From positions 1 to 34,641 of the forward strand of contig CAKRKK010000003.1 in assembly GCA_934358235.1 (NCBI GenBank): a DNA stretch of 34,641 nucleotides, read 5' to 3'. The position numbers were made by a program, and so were the translations under genes. Shown in pieces: positions 25,249-34,327 of this stretch. The first letter of the stretch is position 1. Each line of letters opens with the position of its first letter. This DNA is from an uncultured Lachnospira sp. (lineage in GTDB: Bacteria; Bacillota; Clostridia; Lachnospirales; Lachnospiraceae). The notes beneath the pieces are model-generated. The model had not been told where the DNA came from. It worked only from the letters and a program-made list of their open reading frames with translations, and did no database searches.

Positions 25249-28200
25249 TTAGCTATCCTGTTTCTTTGTTTCTGTCTTAATCTGTGCCCATATATCCTCT
25301 TCGCTAAGATTATTCAATCTTCTAAACTTTCCTCCCGGCAGGTCCTCTCCAAAGCCACATACACCATTATATGGACAATAGGTGCAACTGCTTTCCTGCC
25401 CACGCCTGTATGGATTGATATGTATACTTCCGTCCAGGATTCCTGCTGCCTTATCAACATTTCCTTTATCAACATAGCTGCCAAGTGCAAGAAGCTCCTC
25501 TGTTGATAACACCTTGCTCTTAGACGCATCTATGCTGCCAGACTTACTGATTGTTACTGGTATATTAAGAGAGCTCCCTTCTGTAGAATCAAGCTTGCTT
25601 ATAATATTCCGGTTGGAATTAACAACACCCTTCATCCTGAGCTCTTTTCTTATAAGTTCCTCTATCTTATCAGAAGCTGTCTGTCTTGTTTCAACTATCG
25701 GATTGTCTATATTGTAATATAATAATCCGGCTGGTATGACATTCTTTCCTTTATGCATATTTTTCTCGTATTCAAGTGCTTCCTTCATATATGTAAAAAG
25801 CTGTATCTTAAGACCATAATATGTCTTTAACAGGTCAAAGTCAGAATGTCCTGTCTTATAGTCAACCACCTTTACATATACATTGTCTTCGTCCTCACAT
25901 ATATCTATTCTGTCTATCTTTCCCTGCATAAAGAATGTCACGTCATGCGGAAGGTCTTCTATCTTTGTCAGGAAGCCTTTTTCAAATGTATCTGGTACAA
26001 AAACACCATCCGCAAGCTGCTTTCCAATATTCCACAGAGTTCTGTCTGCAAGCTCCTCCATCCGCTTTATAAGAAACTCATTACGGCTTGTGCTTTTAAG
26101 TATAGTGTTGCCATAGCTGTCTGCAATAGCGTGTATGCTGTCTGATACAAGCTTTCTTCTCTCCTCATCAGATATAAGCAGGAACGACTTCTTGTTCTGC
26201 TTTATATTCTTAGACACATCCTCTATAACTGCATGAAGTATAGTTCCGAAATCATTAACCGCGAATTTATACTCCTCACGTTCAGCCAGATTAAGACCAT
26301 ATCTGCAAAAATACGCATACTGGCAGGCTGCATACTGTTCAAAGGAGGTTACGCTTCCGGCAAGCTCCTTTCCGTACAGCTCTAGTGCAACCCCCTCTGC
26401 AAGCAGCTTAGAAAGTCCCTCCTCACTCCATTCAAGCTCCGCCTTTGGAATTCTTATATATGAGTGCTGGCTTAAGGTATCGTCATGGGAAAGTACATTT
26501 ATTCCAGGAAACATTTTTCTTATCATTCTTATGATATAGGATGGCAATACAGCCTTCATGTCCATGCTGTTATGTGCATATGTTATATACAGCTTATTAG
26601 ATGTCTTTGTCATAATAAGGTAAAGATAAAATCTCTGGACGAATGCCTTCTCCCTTACGGACATTGATAAAGCCACGTCCATAGTCTTTAGCTTCTCCCT
26701 GTCAGCTTCTGATAATATACTGCGGCTGTCACTCCTTTTAGGAACATAACCATCATTTACACCTATAAAGAACATAGCCTTTATATTATCAAGTCTTGTT
26801 CTTTCTATATCACCAATCACAACGCAGTCATTCGATGGCGGAATAAGTCCTATCTTTATCTCTTCAAAGCCTGATGCCATAATACGATTATATTCCTTAA
26901 TCGTAACCTTCTCCTCACCAAGAAGCTGTACCACCTTATCGAATAATTCCATAAGCTTGCCATATATCTGCCTGTACTCATCAGTATAACCTATGGCAAG
27001 CTCATTCATCTGCTCCTCGCAATGTAGTCCTGCAAGCAGCTCATATACTGCGGTTGTCATTGCCGTAACCTTACCCTCAGCAGCCCTTAGCTTATCCTCA
27101 AGCTCTGCTATAGGCTTAGCAGCCTTTATTCTAAGCTTATTTAACATATCTAAGTCTGTAGTTATGCCACTGCTTCTAAACTTCTTATTCCATTCCTGAT
27201 TCCATTGCTTTCTTCCTCTTATACCTACGGCAAGACAATAATTATCAAGAATATCTATTTCTTCCTCTGACAGTCCTGCAAGTCCGGTTCTTAAATATCT
27301 GAACACACTATCATATGTATAATTCTTTTCAACAATATCTAACGCCGCTGTTATAAGCTCTACCAGACAGTTATCAGTTATGTGCAGCTTCTGGTCAAGG
27401 AAATATGGTATATCATTCTGTGCAAATATATTAGCCGCCAGCTTTCCATACACAGCAATATCACCTGTAACAACAGCTATCTCCTTATATCTGTAGCCAG
27501 ATAATCTTGTAAGCCTTAATATTTCCCCTGCCACATACTGTATTTCATCCTTCGGAGTAATACCTGCATACATAACAAGATCATTCACTTTTCCCTTATA
27601 ATATCCTGCACCTGGCCTGAATATATTCTGTTCAAGAAAAGCAAGCTCCTTTGATGCTGCGAATCTTGTATGCTTTTCTGCCACTTCCTTGCAGGCTGCA
27701 GCTTTTCCATTGGCATTAGCCGCTATATCTGAAACAACCACCTTTTCTATATCAATATGCTGCTCGTCACAGATTCTGTTAAGATGTGCAACTGTATCCT
27801 TAGTCATATAGAAAAGCTTCTCTATTCCCTCATTAACATTCACCTGCTCACGGGCATCTATTGTAAGTGTAACCTGCACCATATTACACATATCAAGCAG
27901 TATCCCTATAAGTCTGTACTGCACAGGTGTAAAGCCTGTAAACCCGTCAAATGCAATAACACTCCCCTTTATACGCTCTGATTCCCTTACCTTACGGCAC
28001 ATAAGGTCAAGAATTTCCTCTGAGGTTATATAATGGTCTTTTATAAAAGACTTAAAGCCCCCATATATAAGAGCTATATCATCCAGCTTCATTCCAAGCA
28101 GGCTGTTGTTATCAACATTTTTATTGATTTCCTGAAGCTTATCCACATCTATATCATACTGCAGCAGCTCCGATATAACTGATTTCAGCTCTGATACAAA

Positions 28201-28551
28201 GCCTGTGTTGGATATATTACTTTCAAAGAATCTTAATGACTTCTTATTCTGCTCAAGTACACGCCTTACAATCAGGTTCTTTCCTGTATCATCAAGAACA
28301 GGATAATCTGTTGCTCCAACCTCCTCAAACACCTTATAAGCAAGACGCTCAAAGCTGACTACATCTATATTCAATATACCCCTTCTTGGATGCAGCTCAA
28401 CCACCCGCTTCTGGGTTGCCATTGTATACTGCTCCGGAACAACAATAATATAATCCATAGATGGATTCCAAACAGCCTCTTTAATTATAGAATTATACAA
28501 ATATGTGGACTTTCCGGAACCCGAGCCACCTAATATATACTGTAATGACAT
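25249..28551 (-). CDS. addB: Helicase-nuclease subunit AddB
   Basis: AddB partners AddA, recognises Chi-type sequences and cuts the 5'-ended strand. In 1100 residues: an N-terminal nucleotide-binding loop GGSGSGKST (8-16), a helicase-like body without most ATPase motifs (as usual for AddB), and a C-terminal nuclease with GKIDRIDI and VVDYKTG near 870-898. Four cysteines around the nuclease fit the 4Fe-4S staple of the family: one near 740 (ACQYAYFCRYGL) and three at the C-terminus (CTYCPYNGVC, near 1052-1062). AGGAG lies upstream of the ATG. It is transcribed divergently from the small gene at 28666. Confidence 0.96.
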   Translation of the reverse strand: MSLQYILGGSGSGKSTYLYNSIIKEAVWNPSMDYIIVVPEQYTMATQKRVVELHPRRGILNIDVVSFERLAYKVFEEVGATDYPVLDDTGKNLIVRRVLEQNKKSLRFFESNISNTGFVSELKSVISELLQYDIDVDKLQEINKNVDNNSLLGMKLDDIALIYGGFKSFIKDHYITSEEILDLMCRKVRESERIKGSVIAFDGFTGFTPVQYRLIGILLDMCNMVQVTLTIDAREQVNVNEGIEKLFYMTKDTVAHLNRICDEQHIDIEKVVVSDIAANANGKAAACKEVAEKHTRFAASKELAFLEQNIFRPGAGYYKGKVNDLVMYAGITPKDEIQYVAGEILRLTRLSGYRYKEIAVVTGDIAVYGKLAANIFAQNDIPYFLDQKLHITDNCLVELITAALDIVEKNYTYDSVFRYLRTGLAGLSEEEIDILDNYCLAVGIRGRKQWNQEWNKKFRSSGITTDLDMLNKLRIKAAKPIAELEDKLRAAEGKVTAMTTAVYELLAGLHCEEQMNELAIGYTDEYRQIYGKLMELFDKVVQLLGEEKVTIKEYNRIMASGFEEIKIGLIPPSNDCVVIGDIERTRLDNIKAMFFIGVNDGYVPKRSDSRSILSEADREKLKTMDVALSMSVREKAFVQRFYLYLIMTKTSNKLYITYAHNSMDMKAVLPSYIIRMIRKMFPGINVLSHDDTLSQHSYIRIPKAELEWSEEGLSKLLAEGVALELYGKELAGSVTSFEQYAACQYAYFCRYGLNLAEREEYKFAVNDFGTILHAVIEDVSKNIKQNKKSFLLISDEERRKLVSDSIHAIADSYGNTILKSTSRNEFLIKRMEELADRTLWNIGKQLADGVFVPDTFEKGFLTKIEDLPHDVTFFMQGKIDRIDICEDEDNVYVKVVDYKTGHSDFDLLKTYYGLKIQLFTYMKEALEYEKNMHKGKNVIPAGLLYYNIDNPIVETRQTASDKIEELIRKELRMKGVVNSNRNIISKLDSTEGSSLNIPVTISKSGSIDASKSKVLSTEELLALGSYVDKGNVDKAAGILDGSIHINPYRRGQESSCTYCPYNGVCGFGEDLPGGKFRRLNNLSEEDIWAQIKTETKKQDS

Positions 28552-28665
28552 CCCATCACTCCTTACTAATCAACATTTATAAACAGCTTCACAAGCATCT
28601 GTAATAGCTGGTTCTAATCATACTGACACTCACATATATTCTTACAAATGGGAGGATTATATGTT

Positions 28666-29142
28666 ATGAGTGGATCTACGAAAATATTGGTTATACCACT
28701 TAAGAAGCTAATAATAACCATATGCGTAATTGCTGCCCTTGTTATAATAGCAGCTATATATATACTATCCTTTAAAAAGCCTGAAACCAGGCCAGCAAGT
28801 GCTTCCATAACACCATCTGAGTACTCTGGAGGTCTTCCTGCACCTGCTTCAGATATACATTATACACCCGGTGTATATACTGCTTCACTTATGATAGGGG
28901 GCAATCCTGCTGATATCCAGGTAACCGTTGATTCCAATAACATTAACAGCATAGAACTGATTAATCTGTCAGACTCAGTACAGACCATGTACCCTATGCT
29001 TACAACCTCATTCAACGAAATAAAAAATGCTGTTATCGAAAATGGAACCACAACTAACATTACTTATGATTCTGCTAATAAGTATACTGCTAATCTGCTT
29101 CTTAGCGCAATCCAGAATGCTCTGAATAAGGCAGTTCAATAA
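28666..29142 (+). CDS. Membrane-anchored small protein with degenerate FMN-binding-like domain
   Basis: This is the only supported gene on the plus strand. The 158 residues comprise one N-terminal membrane helix (about 12-36, LIITICVIAALVIIAAIYIL), a Pro/Ser/Thr linker, and an outer domain of about 95 residues starting YTPGVYTASLMIGG. The pattern of this domain (GxYTA opening, VTVDxNxINSIEL strand pair, closing helix LLLSAIQNALNKA) resembles the FMN-binding domain (PF04205) fold. The flavin-attachment motif (SGATxT type) is replaced by DSANKYT, so binding or covalent attachment of FMN is doubtful. The start at 28666 is chosen because GGAGG (28651-28655) lies inside the longer reading from 28648. 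A weak promoter may be TTCTAA-17-TATATT ending at 28640. Function is not known. Confidence 0.75.
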   Translation: MSGSTKILVIPLKKLIITICVIAALVIIAAIYILSFKKPETRPASASITPSEYSGGLPAPASDIHYTPGVYTASLMIGGNPADIQVTVDSNNINSIELINLSDSVQTMYPMLTTSFNEIKNAVIENGTTTNITYDSANKYTANLLLSAIQNALNKAVQ

Positions 29143-29176
29143 TTAAACTGCTTTTATTAAAGCAAACAGCCTCTTA

Positions 29177-29231
29177 GAATAAAATTGCCTGGCCGATGTG
29201 CAGCTTACTTAAATCAACACATCTGCCAGGC
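29177..29231 (-). terminator. Terminator hairpin after hisS
   Basis: The arms gcctggc (29187-29193) with gccaggc (29225-29231), and gatgtg (29195-29200) with cacatc (29218-29223), form a 14-position stem with one mismatch and a 17-nt loop. On the minus strand TTTTATT follows. An outer pair, aactgcttt (29146-29154) with aaagcagtt (29243-29251), could enclose it and may also stop plus-strand transcripts from the convergent gene. Confidence 0.75.
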
Positions 29232-29274
29232 CTTAATACTGCAAAGCAGTTAAAACAATACAAAAGTATTAGTT

Positions 29275-30537
29275 TTATTCAAACCTTGATATTTCATCGC
29301 CATTACTTACATTAACAAAGCCTGTATAGCCTCTTTCCTGAAGCTTTGACAGGAACTTGCCCATCTTCTTTGGCTTAACGTATAAAGAACAGATTCCGCC
29401 ATCAGCCCTGTACTTTTCAGCAATTCTGTAAGCATCTGAAAGCTCACCCTCATCATACATAACAGCTATTCTGTTATCCTTATCAGGGAGTGCTACACCC
29501 TGCTCCATAAGTATTGAGAAGATACGCTCAAAGCCTATAGAAAAGCCTACCGCACTTACCTGCTGTCCTAAGAACTTACCTATAAGATTATCATATCTTC
29601 CGCCACCTGCTATTGCACCCTTAAAGTCAATACTCTCAACCTCAAATACAGTACCAGTATAGTAGCCCTGTCCCCTTACTAGGGAAAGGTCGAATACAAC
29701 GTCGAATTCATCATTACATAAAGCATTTACTGAATTCATGATATACTCAAGACTTTCTGCCGGTGCCTTATCAACAAGAATATCCTTAACCGATTCAAGT
29801 GTAATCTCCTGTGGATTATCCACACCTGCAAGAAATCCCGTAAACTTATCAACAGCAGCCTTTGAGAACTCCTTTTGTTCAAGCTCCTGCTTAACGCCCT
29901 CAAGACCAATCTTATCCATCTTATCGAATGTTATGCACACACTATCAAGCTGTTCTTCCCCGAAGCCGCAATCCATAAGAAATGCGCGAAGCAGCCTTCT
30001 GTCATTAAGCTTAACCTTGAAATTCTTCATGCCAATAGCCTTAAGTGCTTTGGTTGTTGTAAGTATAAGCTCTATTTCTGAATCCTTTGAGTCTGAACCT
30101 ATAATATCTATATCACATTGAACAAACTCTCTTAATCTTCCCTTCTGTGGACGTTCTGCTCTGTAAACTCTGTCCATCTGTATACATTTCATTGGAAGTG
30201 TAAGCTTATCCTTATTATTGGCAAAATATCTGCTAAGAGGCAGTGTAAGGTCATACCTTAACCCCATATCAGCAAGTACATTCTCATTCTGTGAAGTAAC
30301 ACCGCTTGCAAGAGCCTTATCAAGCTTGTCACCTCTCTTCATAATCTTAAATATAAGATTAAGATTCTCGCCACCATCACTCTTATCAAGATTCTCAATA
30401 TCTTCAATAACAGGAGTGGTTATATGTTCAAATCCATTGGCAACATATACCTTTAATATTTCATTCTGGAGATAATCTCTTATCTCTACTTCATTAGGAA
30501 GATAATCATTCGTACCTTTTACCGATGTAATCTTCAT
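29275..30537 (-). CDS. hisS: Histidine--tRNA ligase (divergent, eukaryote/archaeal-like motifs)
   Basis: This class II synthetase charges tRNA-His. The 420-residue length is normal. Seen: KGTNDYLP (7-14), LRYDLTLPLSRYF near 93, motif 2 RAERPQKGR then REFVQCDID near 123-140, the histidine-specific LVRGQGYYTGTVFE near 284, GGGRYDNL near 310, motif 3 VGFSIGFERI, and an anticodon-binding C-terminal domain. Canonical bacterial HisRS reads LRPEGT, RQFHQ and RGLDYY at these places. The versions here are closer to the eukaryotic/archaeal and some bacterial lineages, and LD to QG in the histidine motif is unusual. HisZ is unlikely because the anticodon domain is kept and no his operon is near. It is 65 nt after purD, with no T-box in that space, and ends in a terminator. 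Confidence 0.88.
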   Translation of the reverse strand: MKITSVKGTNDYLPNEVEIRDYLQNEILKVYVANGFEHITTPVIEDIENLDKSDGGENLNLIFKIMKRGDKLDKALASGVTSQNENVLADMGLRYDLTLPLSRYFANNKDKLTLPMKCIQMDRVYRAERPQKGRLREFVQCDIDIIGSDSKDSEIELILTTTKALKAIGMKNFKVKLNDRRLLRAFLMDCGFGEEQLDSVCITFDKMDKIGLEGVKQELEQKEFSKAAVDKFTGFLAGVDNPQEITLESVKDILVDKAPAESLEYIMNSVNALCNDEFDVVFDLSLVRGQGYYTGTVFEVESIDFKGAIAGGGRYDNLIGKFLGQQVSAVGFSIGFERIFSILMEQGVALPDKDNRIAVMYDEGELSDAYRIAEKYRADGGICSLYVKPKKMGKFLSKLQERGYTGFVNVSNGDEISRFE

Positions 30538-30601
30538 ACTATATTAATCCTCATTTCTATACACAATTTAACGCATACAAAAGCTTTATAACCTATTATG
30601 A

Positions 30602-31876
30602 TTACGCCTCATCTATAGCTTTTCCTATATCGTGACGCATATACTTATTAGCGAAATCAACCCATTCTGTTGCCTTATAGGCATTAGCACGCGCTTCCTT
30701 TAGGTCTGTTCCAAGAGCTGTAACTCCAAGAACACGTCCTCCATTAGTAACGACCTTGCCAGCTTCATTAAACTTAGTACCTGCGTGAAATAAGAAATAA
30801 GAGTCCTTACCCTTGAAGTTTTCCATACCTGTTATCTCAAAGCCCTTCTTATATTCAAGCGGATAACCATCTGATGCAAGTACTACGCATACACAGGCAT
30901 TATCAGCGAACTTAAGGTCAATCTTATCAAGTGTTCCATCTACGCATGCCTCAAAGACATCTATAATATCATTCTCCATTCTTGGAAGAACAACCTGTGC
31001 TTCAGGATCACCAAATCTTGCGTTATACTCAAGAACCTTAGGTCCCTCTGGAGTAAGCATAAGTCCAAAGAATATAACTCCCTTGAAAGGTCTTCCTTCT
31101 GCCTTCATAGCATCAACTGTTGCCTGATATATATACTTTTTACAGAAATCATCTACCTCTTTAGTGTAGAAAGGTGAAGGAGAGAAGTTACCCATTCCAC
31201 CTGTGTTAAGTCCCTGATCACCATCCTTGGCTCTCTTATGATCCTGTGCAGAAGACATAATCTTAATCGTATTGCCATCAACAAAGGAAAGAACTGACAC
31301 CTCTCGTCCTGTCATAAATTCTTCAATTACAATGGTATTACCTGCTGAACCAAACTTCTTATCGAGCATAAGCTCATCTACACCTGCAAGTGCTGTCTGT
31401 TTATCTTCACAAATAAGAACGCCTTTTCCTAATGCAAGTCCATCTGCCTTAAGCACGATAGGATACTTGGCTGTTTCCAGATACTTCTTGGCATCCTCTG
31501 CTGATGTAAATGTTTCATATGCAGCCGTAGGAATATTATACTTCTTCATAAGATCCTTTGAGAAAGCCTTAGAGCCCTCAAGTATGGCAGCATTCTTTCT
31601 AGGTCCGAACACTCTTAAGCCCTCAGCCTCGAAAACATCTACTATACCACCTACAAGCGGATCATCCATACCTACTACTGTTAAATCTATCGAGTTATCC
31701 TTTGCAAAGCTGACCAGCTTATCAAACTCCATAGCCTTTATATCAACACATTCTGCAACCTCTGCTATACCAGCATTACCAGGTGCACAATATATTTTAT
31801 CTACCTTAGGACTCTGGCTTATCTTCCAGCATATAGCATGCTCACGTCCGCCACTACCTACAACTAAAACCTTCAT
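30602..31876 (-). CDS. purD: Phosphoribosylamine--glycine ligase
   Basis: PurD joins phosphoribosylamine and glycine with ATP to form GAR, the second step of purine synthesis. The 424 residues match the usual length and show the N-terminal VGSGGREHAICW (6-17), the ATP-grasp loop VLKADGLALGKGV near 139, and EYNARFGDPEAQVVLPR near 285. GGAGG lies a few bases before the ATG. It is third after purM and purN in the purE group; the gap to purN is 27 nt. Confidence 0.97.
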   Translation of the reverse strand: MKVLVVGSGGREHAICWKISQSPKVDKIYCAPGNAGIAEVAECVDIKAMEFDKLVSFAKDNSIDLTVVGMDDPLVGGIVDVFEAEGLRVFGPRKNAAILEGSKAFSKDLMKKYNIPTAAYETFTSAEDAKKYLETAKYPIVLKADGLALGKGVLICEDKQTALAGVDELMLDKKFGSAGNTIVIEEFMTGREVSVLSFVDGNTIKIMSSAQDHKRAKDGDQGLNTGGMGNFSPSPFYTKEVDDFCKKYIYQATVDAMKAEGRPFKGVIFFGLMLTPEGPKVLEYNARFGDPEAQVVLPRMENDIIDVFEACVDGTLDKIDLKFADNACVCVVLASDGYPLEYKKGFEITGMENFKGKDSYFLFHAGTKFNEAGKVVTNGGRVLGVTALGTDLKEARANAYKATEWVDFANKYMRHDIGKAIDEA

Positions 31877-31903
31877 CTATTCTTCCTCCAGCTTTTCGTT
31901 TAA

Positions 31904-32500
31904 TTAATTATTCTTCTCATTGGCAATCCTGTTAATGGCAGCAGGAAGCAGCTTCCACTCTGCCTGCTCCATAACGCGCTTCTGAAGAGTTTCTGGTGTA
32001 TCATTCTCAAGAACATCAACAGCCTTCTGGAATATAATTTCTCCTGTGTCCATGCCCTCATCTACATAATGAACAGTTGCACCTGTGACCTTAACACCCT
32101 TAGCAAGCGCTGCTTCGTGGACGTGAAGTCCATAAAATCCAACGCCACAGAATGCTGGTATAAGCGATGGATGAATATTGATTATTCTATGGCTGTACTG
32201 ATGTACCATCTGCTCAGGAATCTTAACAAGGAAGCCCGCTAACACTACAAGATCTACGTTAAGTGAATTAACCTTTTCTAAGAGTGCATCATTAAACTCT
32301 TCCCTTGTAGCATAATCCTTAGGTGATACACAATATGCAGCTATTCCATTCTCCTTAGCTCTGGTAAGGGCATATGCACCTGCATTGTTACTTATGACAG
32401 CAGCTATTTTAGTATTCGTAATAGTGCCATCCTTTACGCCATCTATAATAGCCTGAAGGTTAGTACCGCCTCCAGATACCATAACAGCTATTCTTAGCAT
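31904..32500 (-). CDS. purN: Phosphoribosylglycinamide formyltransferase
   Basis: PurN uses 10-formyl-tetrahydrofolate to formylate GAR (third purine step). In 198 residues: [12 protein letters not shown] (10-21), [12 protein letters not shown] near 103-113 with the catalytic His, and [10 protein letters not shown] near 140 with the catalytic Asp. The family's usual FPG after PAF is FCG here. The gene starts 7 nt inside the end of purM, which implies coupled translation. Confidence 0.97.
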   Translation of the reverse strand: MLRIAVMVSGGGTNLQAIIDGVKDGTITNTKIAAVISNNAGAYALTRAKENGIAAYCVSPKDYATREEFNDALLEKVNSLNVDLVVLAGFLVKIPEQMVHQYSHRIINIHPSLIPAFCGVGFYGLHVHEAALAKGVKVTGATVHYVDEGMDTGEIIFQKAVDVLENDTPETLQKRVMEQAEWKLLPAAINRIANEKNN

Positions 32501-33519
32501 AAAGTAACTCCCTTCTCACCGGCCTCAACGCTACCAATTACATAAGGTGTCTCACCGGCTGCCTTTATAGCCTCCATAGTTGCATCAACATCCTTAGGAT
32601 CTACAGCTAATACAAGACCAATACCCATATTGAAGGTATTATACATCATATGTTCCTCAATCTCACCATCTGTCTGTAACATCTTAAATATAGCTGGAAC
32701 CTCATAGCTGTCCTTCTTAACTACTGCTCTTACGCCATCTGGAAGCATTCTTGGGATATTCTCATAGAAACCACCACCTGTAATATGGCTGCAGCCCTTA
32801 ACACGAACACCTGCATTCTTAATAGACTTCATAGTCTTAACATATATCTTAGTTGGAGCAAGTAAAGCCTCACCAAGAGTCTTTCCAAGTGATTCATAAT
32901 ATGTATTAAGAGATTCCTCTGTAATTGTAAATACGCTTCTTACAAGCGAGAAACCATTAGAATGGACACCACTTGAAGCTATACCAATCAGAGTATCCCC
33001 TGGCTTTATATCCTGACCTGTTATAAGGTCCTTTCTATCAACTACACCTACTGCAAAGCCAGCAACATCATACTCATCAACAGGCATAAGACCTGGATGC
33101 TCTGCTGTTTCACCACCGATAAGTGCACATTCTGACTGACGGCAGCCCTCTGCAACACCGCCAACGATTGTAGCTATCTTTTCTGGATAATTCTTGCCAC
33201 AAGCGATGTAATCAAGGAAGAAAAGTGGCTCTCCACCTGCACATACAACATCATTAACACACATAGCAACTGCATCAATACCGATAGTATCATGCTTATC
33301 CATAATGAATGCTAACTTAACCTTAGTACCACATCCGTCTGTTCCTGAAAGAAGCACAGGATCTTCCATCTGTTTAATCTTTTCAAGTGAAAATGCACCA
33401 GAAAATCCACCAATTCCACCTAACACTTCTGGTCTGAAGGTAGACTTAACTGCCTCCTTCATAAGTTCTACTGACTTGTAACCCGCTTCAATATCAACAC
33501 CTGCGTTCTTGTAATCCAT
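32494..33519 (-). CDS. purM: Phosphoribosylformylglycinamidine cyclo-ligase
   Basis: PurM closes the imidazole ring to make AIR from FGAM. The 341 residues contain [16 protein letters not shown] at the N-terminus, [13 protein letters not shown] near 59, and [19 protein letters not shown] near 80, typical of the family; the full length is present. The ribosome site GGAGG is well placed. It follows purE by 77 nt and overlaps purN by 7 nt. Confidence 0.97.
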   Translation of the reverse strand: MDYKNAGVDIEAGYKSVELMKEAVKSTFRPEVLGGIGGFSGAFSLEKIKQMEDPVLLSGTDGCGTKVKLAFIMDKHDTIGIDAVAMCVNDVVCAGGEPLFFLDYIACGKNYPEKIATIVGGVAEGCRQSECALIGGETAEHPGLMPVDEYDVAGFAVGVVDRKDLITGQDIKPGDTLIGIASSGVHSNGFSLVRSVFTITEESLNTYYESLGKTLGEALLAPTKIYVKTMKSIKNAGVRVKGCSHITGGGFYENIPRMLPDGVRAVVKKDSYEVPAIFKMLQTDGEIEEHMMYNTFNMGIGLVLAVDPKDVDATMEAIKAAGETPYVIGSVEAGEKGVTLC

Positions 33520-33596
33520 TATTATCCTCCGTTTATATATAAATACTGTTCTTATGATTCTTTAATTCTTATGAAAAGCCAGGCTATTGCTGGATA

Positions 33597-34097
33597 TTAA
33601 TAATTCTTATAGCCCACTTCCTGAAGTCTTGCGTCCTTAGCCTGTACGCTTTCCTTTAACTCCTTAGTATAGTTCTTAAGTCTGTCAAGAAGCTTCTCAT
33701 CTGCTGTTGCAAGAATCTTAGCTGCAAGTATGCCTGCATTGGCACCACCGTTGATTGCAACTGTTGCAACCGGAATACCTGTTGGCATCTGAACTATTGA
33801 ATATAATGAATCTCTACCTCCAAGAGAAGTTGTATGCATAGGAATTCCTATGACTGGCATAGGGAATATAGCTGCACACATTCCTGGCAAATGTGCTGCC
33901 ATTCCTGCACCTGCTATGATTACCTTGAACCCCTTTTCCTCTGCGGTCTTAGCATATTCAAAGAAAACATCTGGTTCTCTGTGTGCTGAGATAATTGTCA
34001 TCTCATAAGATACACCCAACTTGTCTAATATGTCTGCTGCCTTAGCCATAACAGGCATATCAGAATCGCTACCCATAACTATTCCTACTAAAGCCAT
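33597..34097 (-). CDS. purE: 5-(carboxyamino)imidazole ribonucleotide mutase (PurE)
   Basis: PurE forms CAIR, the carboxylated intermediate of purine synthesis. In 166 residues: GSDSDMPVM (9-17), ISAHREPD near 39 with the catalytic His, AGAGMAAHLPGM near 69, and SLGGRDSLYSIVQMP near 104. The motif reads SAHREP where the common class I enzyme has SAHRTP. No purK follows, so whether it uses N5-CAIR or CO2 directly cannot be told here. A strong GGGAGGAAG ribosome site precedes the ATG. It is first gene of the purE-M-N-D group, with a promoter at 34167-34195. Confidence 0.96.
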   Translation of the reverse strand: MALVGIVMGSDSDMPVMAKAADILDKLGVSYEMTIISAHREPDVFFEYAKTAEEKGFKVIIAGAGMAAHLPGMCAAIFPMPVIGIPMHTTSLGGRDSLYSIVQMPTGIPVATVAINGGANAGILAAKILATADEKLLDRLKNYTKELKESVQAKDARLQEVGYKNY

Positions 34098-34166
34098 GTT
34101 TAACTTCCTCCCATTCTGATAGAAATATAACTATCATCTTAAAATAATATTGTTTATACCTATAAT

Positions 34167-34195
34167 ATTTTACTTTGTTTTACATATATCGTCAA
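34167..34195 (-). promoter_or_regulatory. Sigma-70-type promoter of the purE group
   Basis: The -35 TTGACG (34190-34195) and -10 TAAAAT (34167-34172) have a 17-nt spacer on the minus strand. The leader to the purE ATG is about 63 nt. It contains a 6-bp hairpin (34117-34122 with 34131-34136) just before the ribosome site, and no riboswitch-like aptamer. Confidence 0.65.
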
Positions 34196-34211
34196 GATAT
34201 ACGCCATGTCT

Positions 34212-34229
34212 TTTATCGCTTTTATCGCT
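34212..34229 (-). repeat. Tandem 9-bp repeat upstream of the purE promoter (possible operator)
   Basis: Two perfect copies of AGCGATAAA (minus strand) lie head to tail, starting 17 nt upstream of the -35 box. The position suits a regulator-binding site for the purine genes, but no known motif is recognised. Confidence 0.45.
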
Positions 34230-34241
34230 TCTTTTACATCA

Positions 34242-34286
34242 AATTATAAAAAAGCAGGAAGAAAACATACATTCTCTTCCCGCTTT
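34242..34286 (-). terminator. Rho-independent terminator after the surface-protein gene
   Basis: Arms 34251-34262 and 34275-34286 pair over 12 positions with one A-C mismatch around a 12-nt loop. On the minus strand TTTTTT follows. It lies about 40 nt past the stop codon at 34328 and insulates the purE promoter. Confidence 0.85.
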
Positions 34287-34327
34287 ATTTATATCAGTTG
34301 TTCAACAACCTGACCTGTATGATCAGC

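Noticed and set aside
30538..30601. T-box leader for hisS
   Set aside because: Only 64 nt separate purD and hisS, too short for a T-box, and no such structure is seen.
31272..31907. Plus-strand open frame of 211 codons
   Set aside because: It is antisense to purD, whose motifs are certain; the frame is rich in Ser/Pro/Leu as expected for an antisense shadow.
33549..33577. Direct repeat ttcttatga in the purE-purM gap
   Set aside because: Two 9-nt matches in an AT-rich 77-nt gap are weak, and no promoter or hairpin goes with them.
34098..34166. Purine riboswitch in the purE leader
   Set aside because: The leader predicted from the promoter is about 63 nt and lacks the conserved three-way junction sequences; only a 6-bp hairpin is present.
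34298..34310. Palindrome gttgtt-c-aacaac
   Set aside because: It is short, sits just after the stop of the surface-protein gene, and could be chance or part of the mRNA 3' end; not enough to call an operator.
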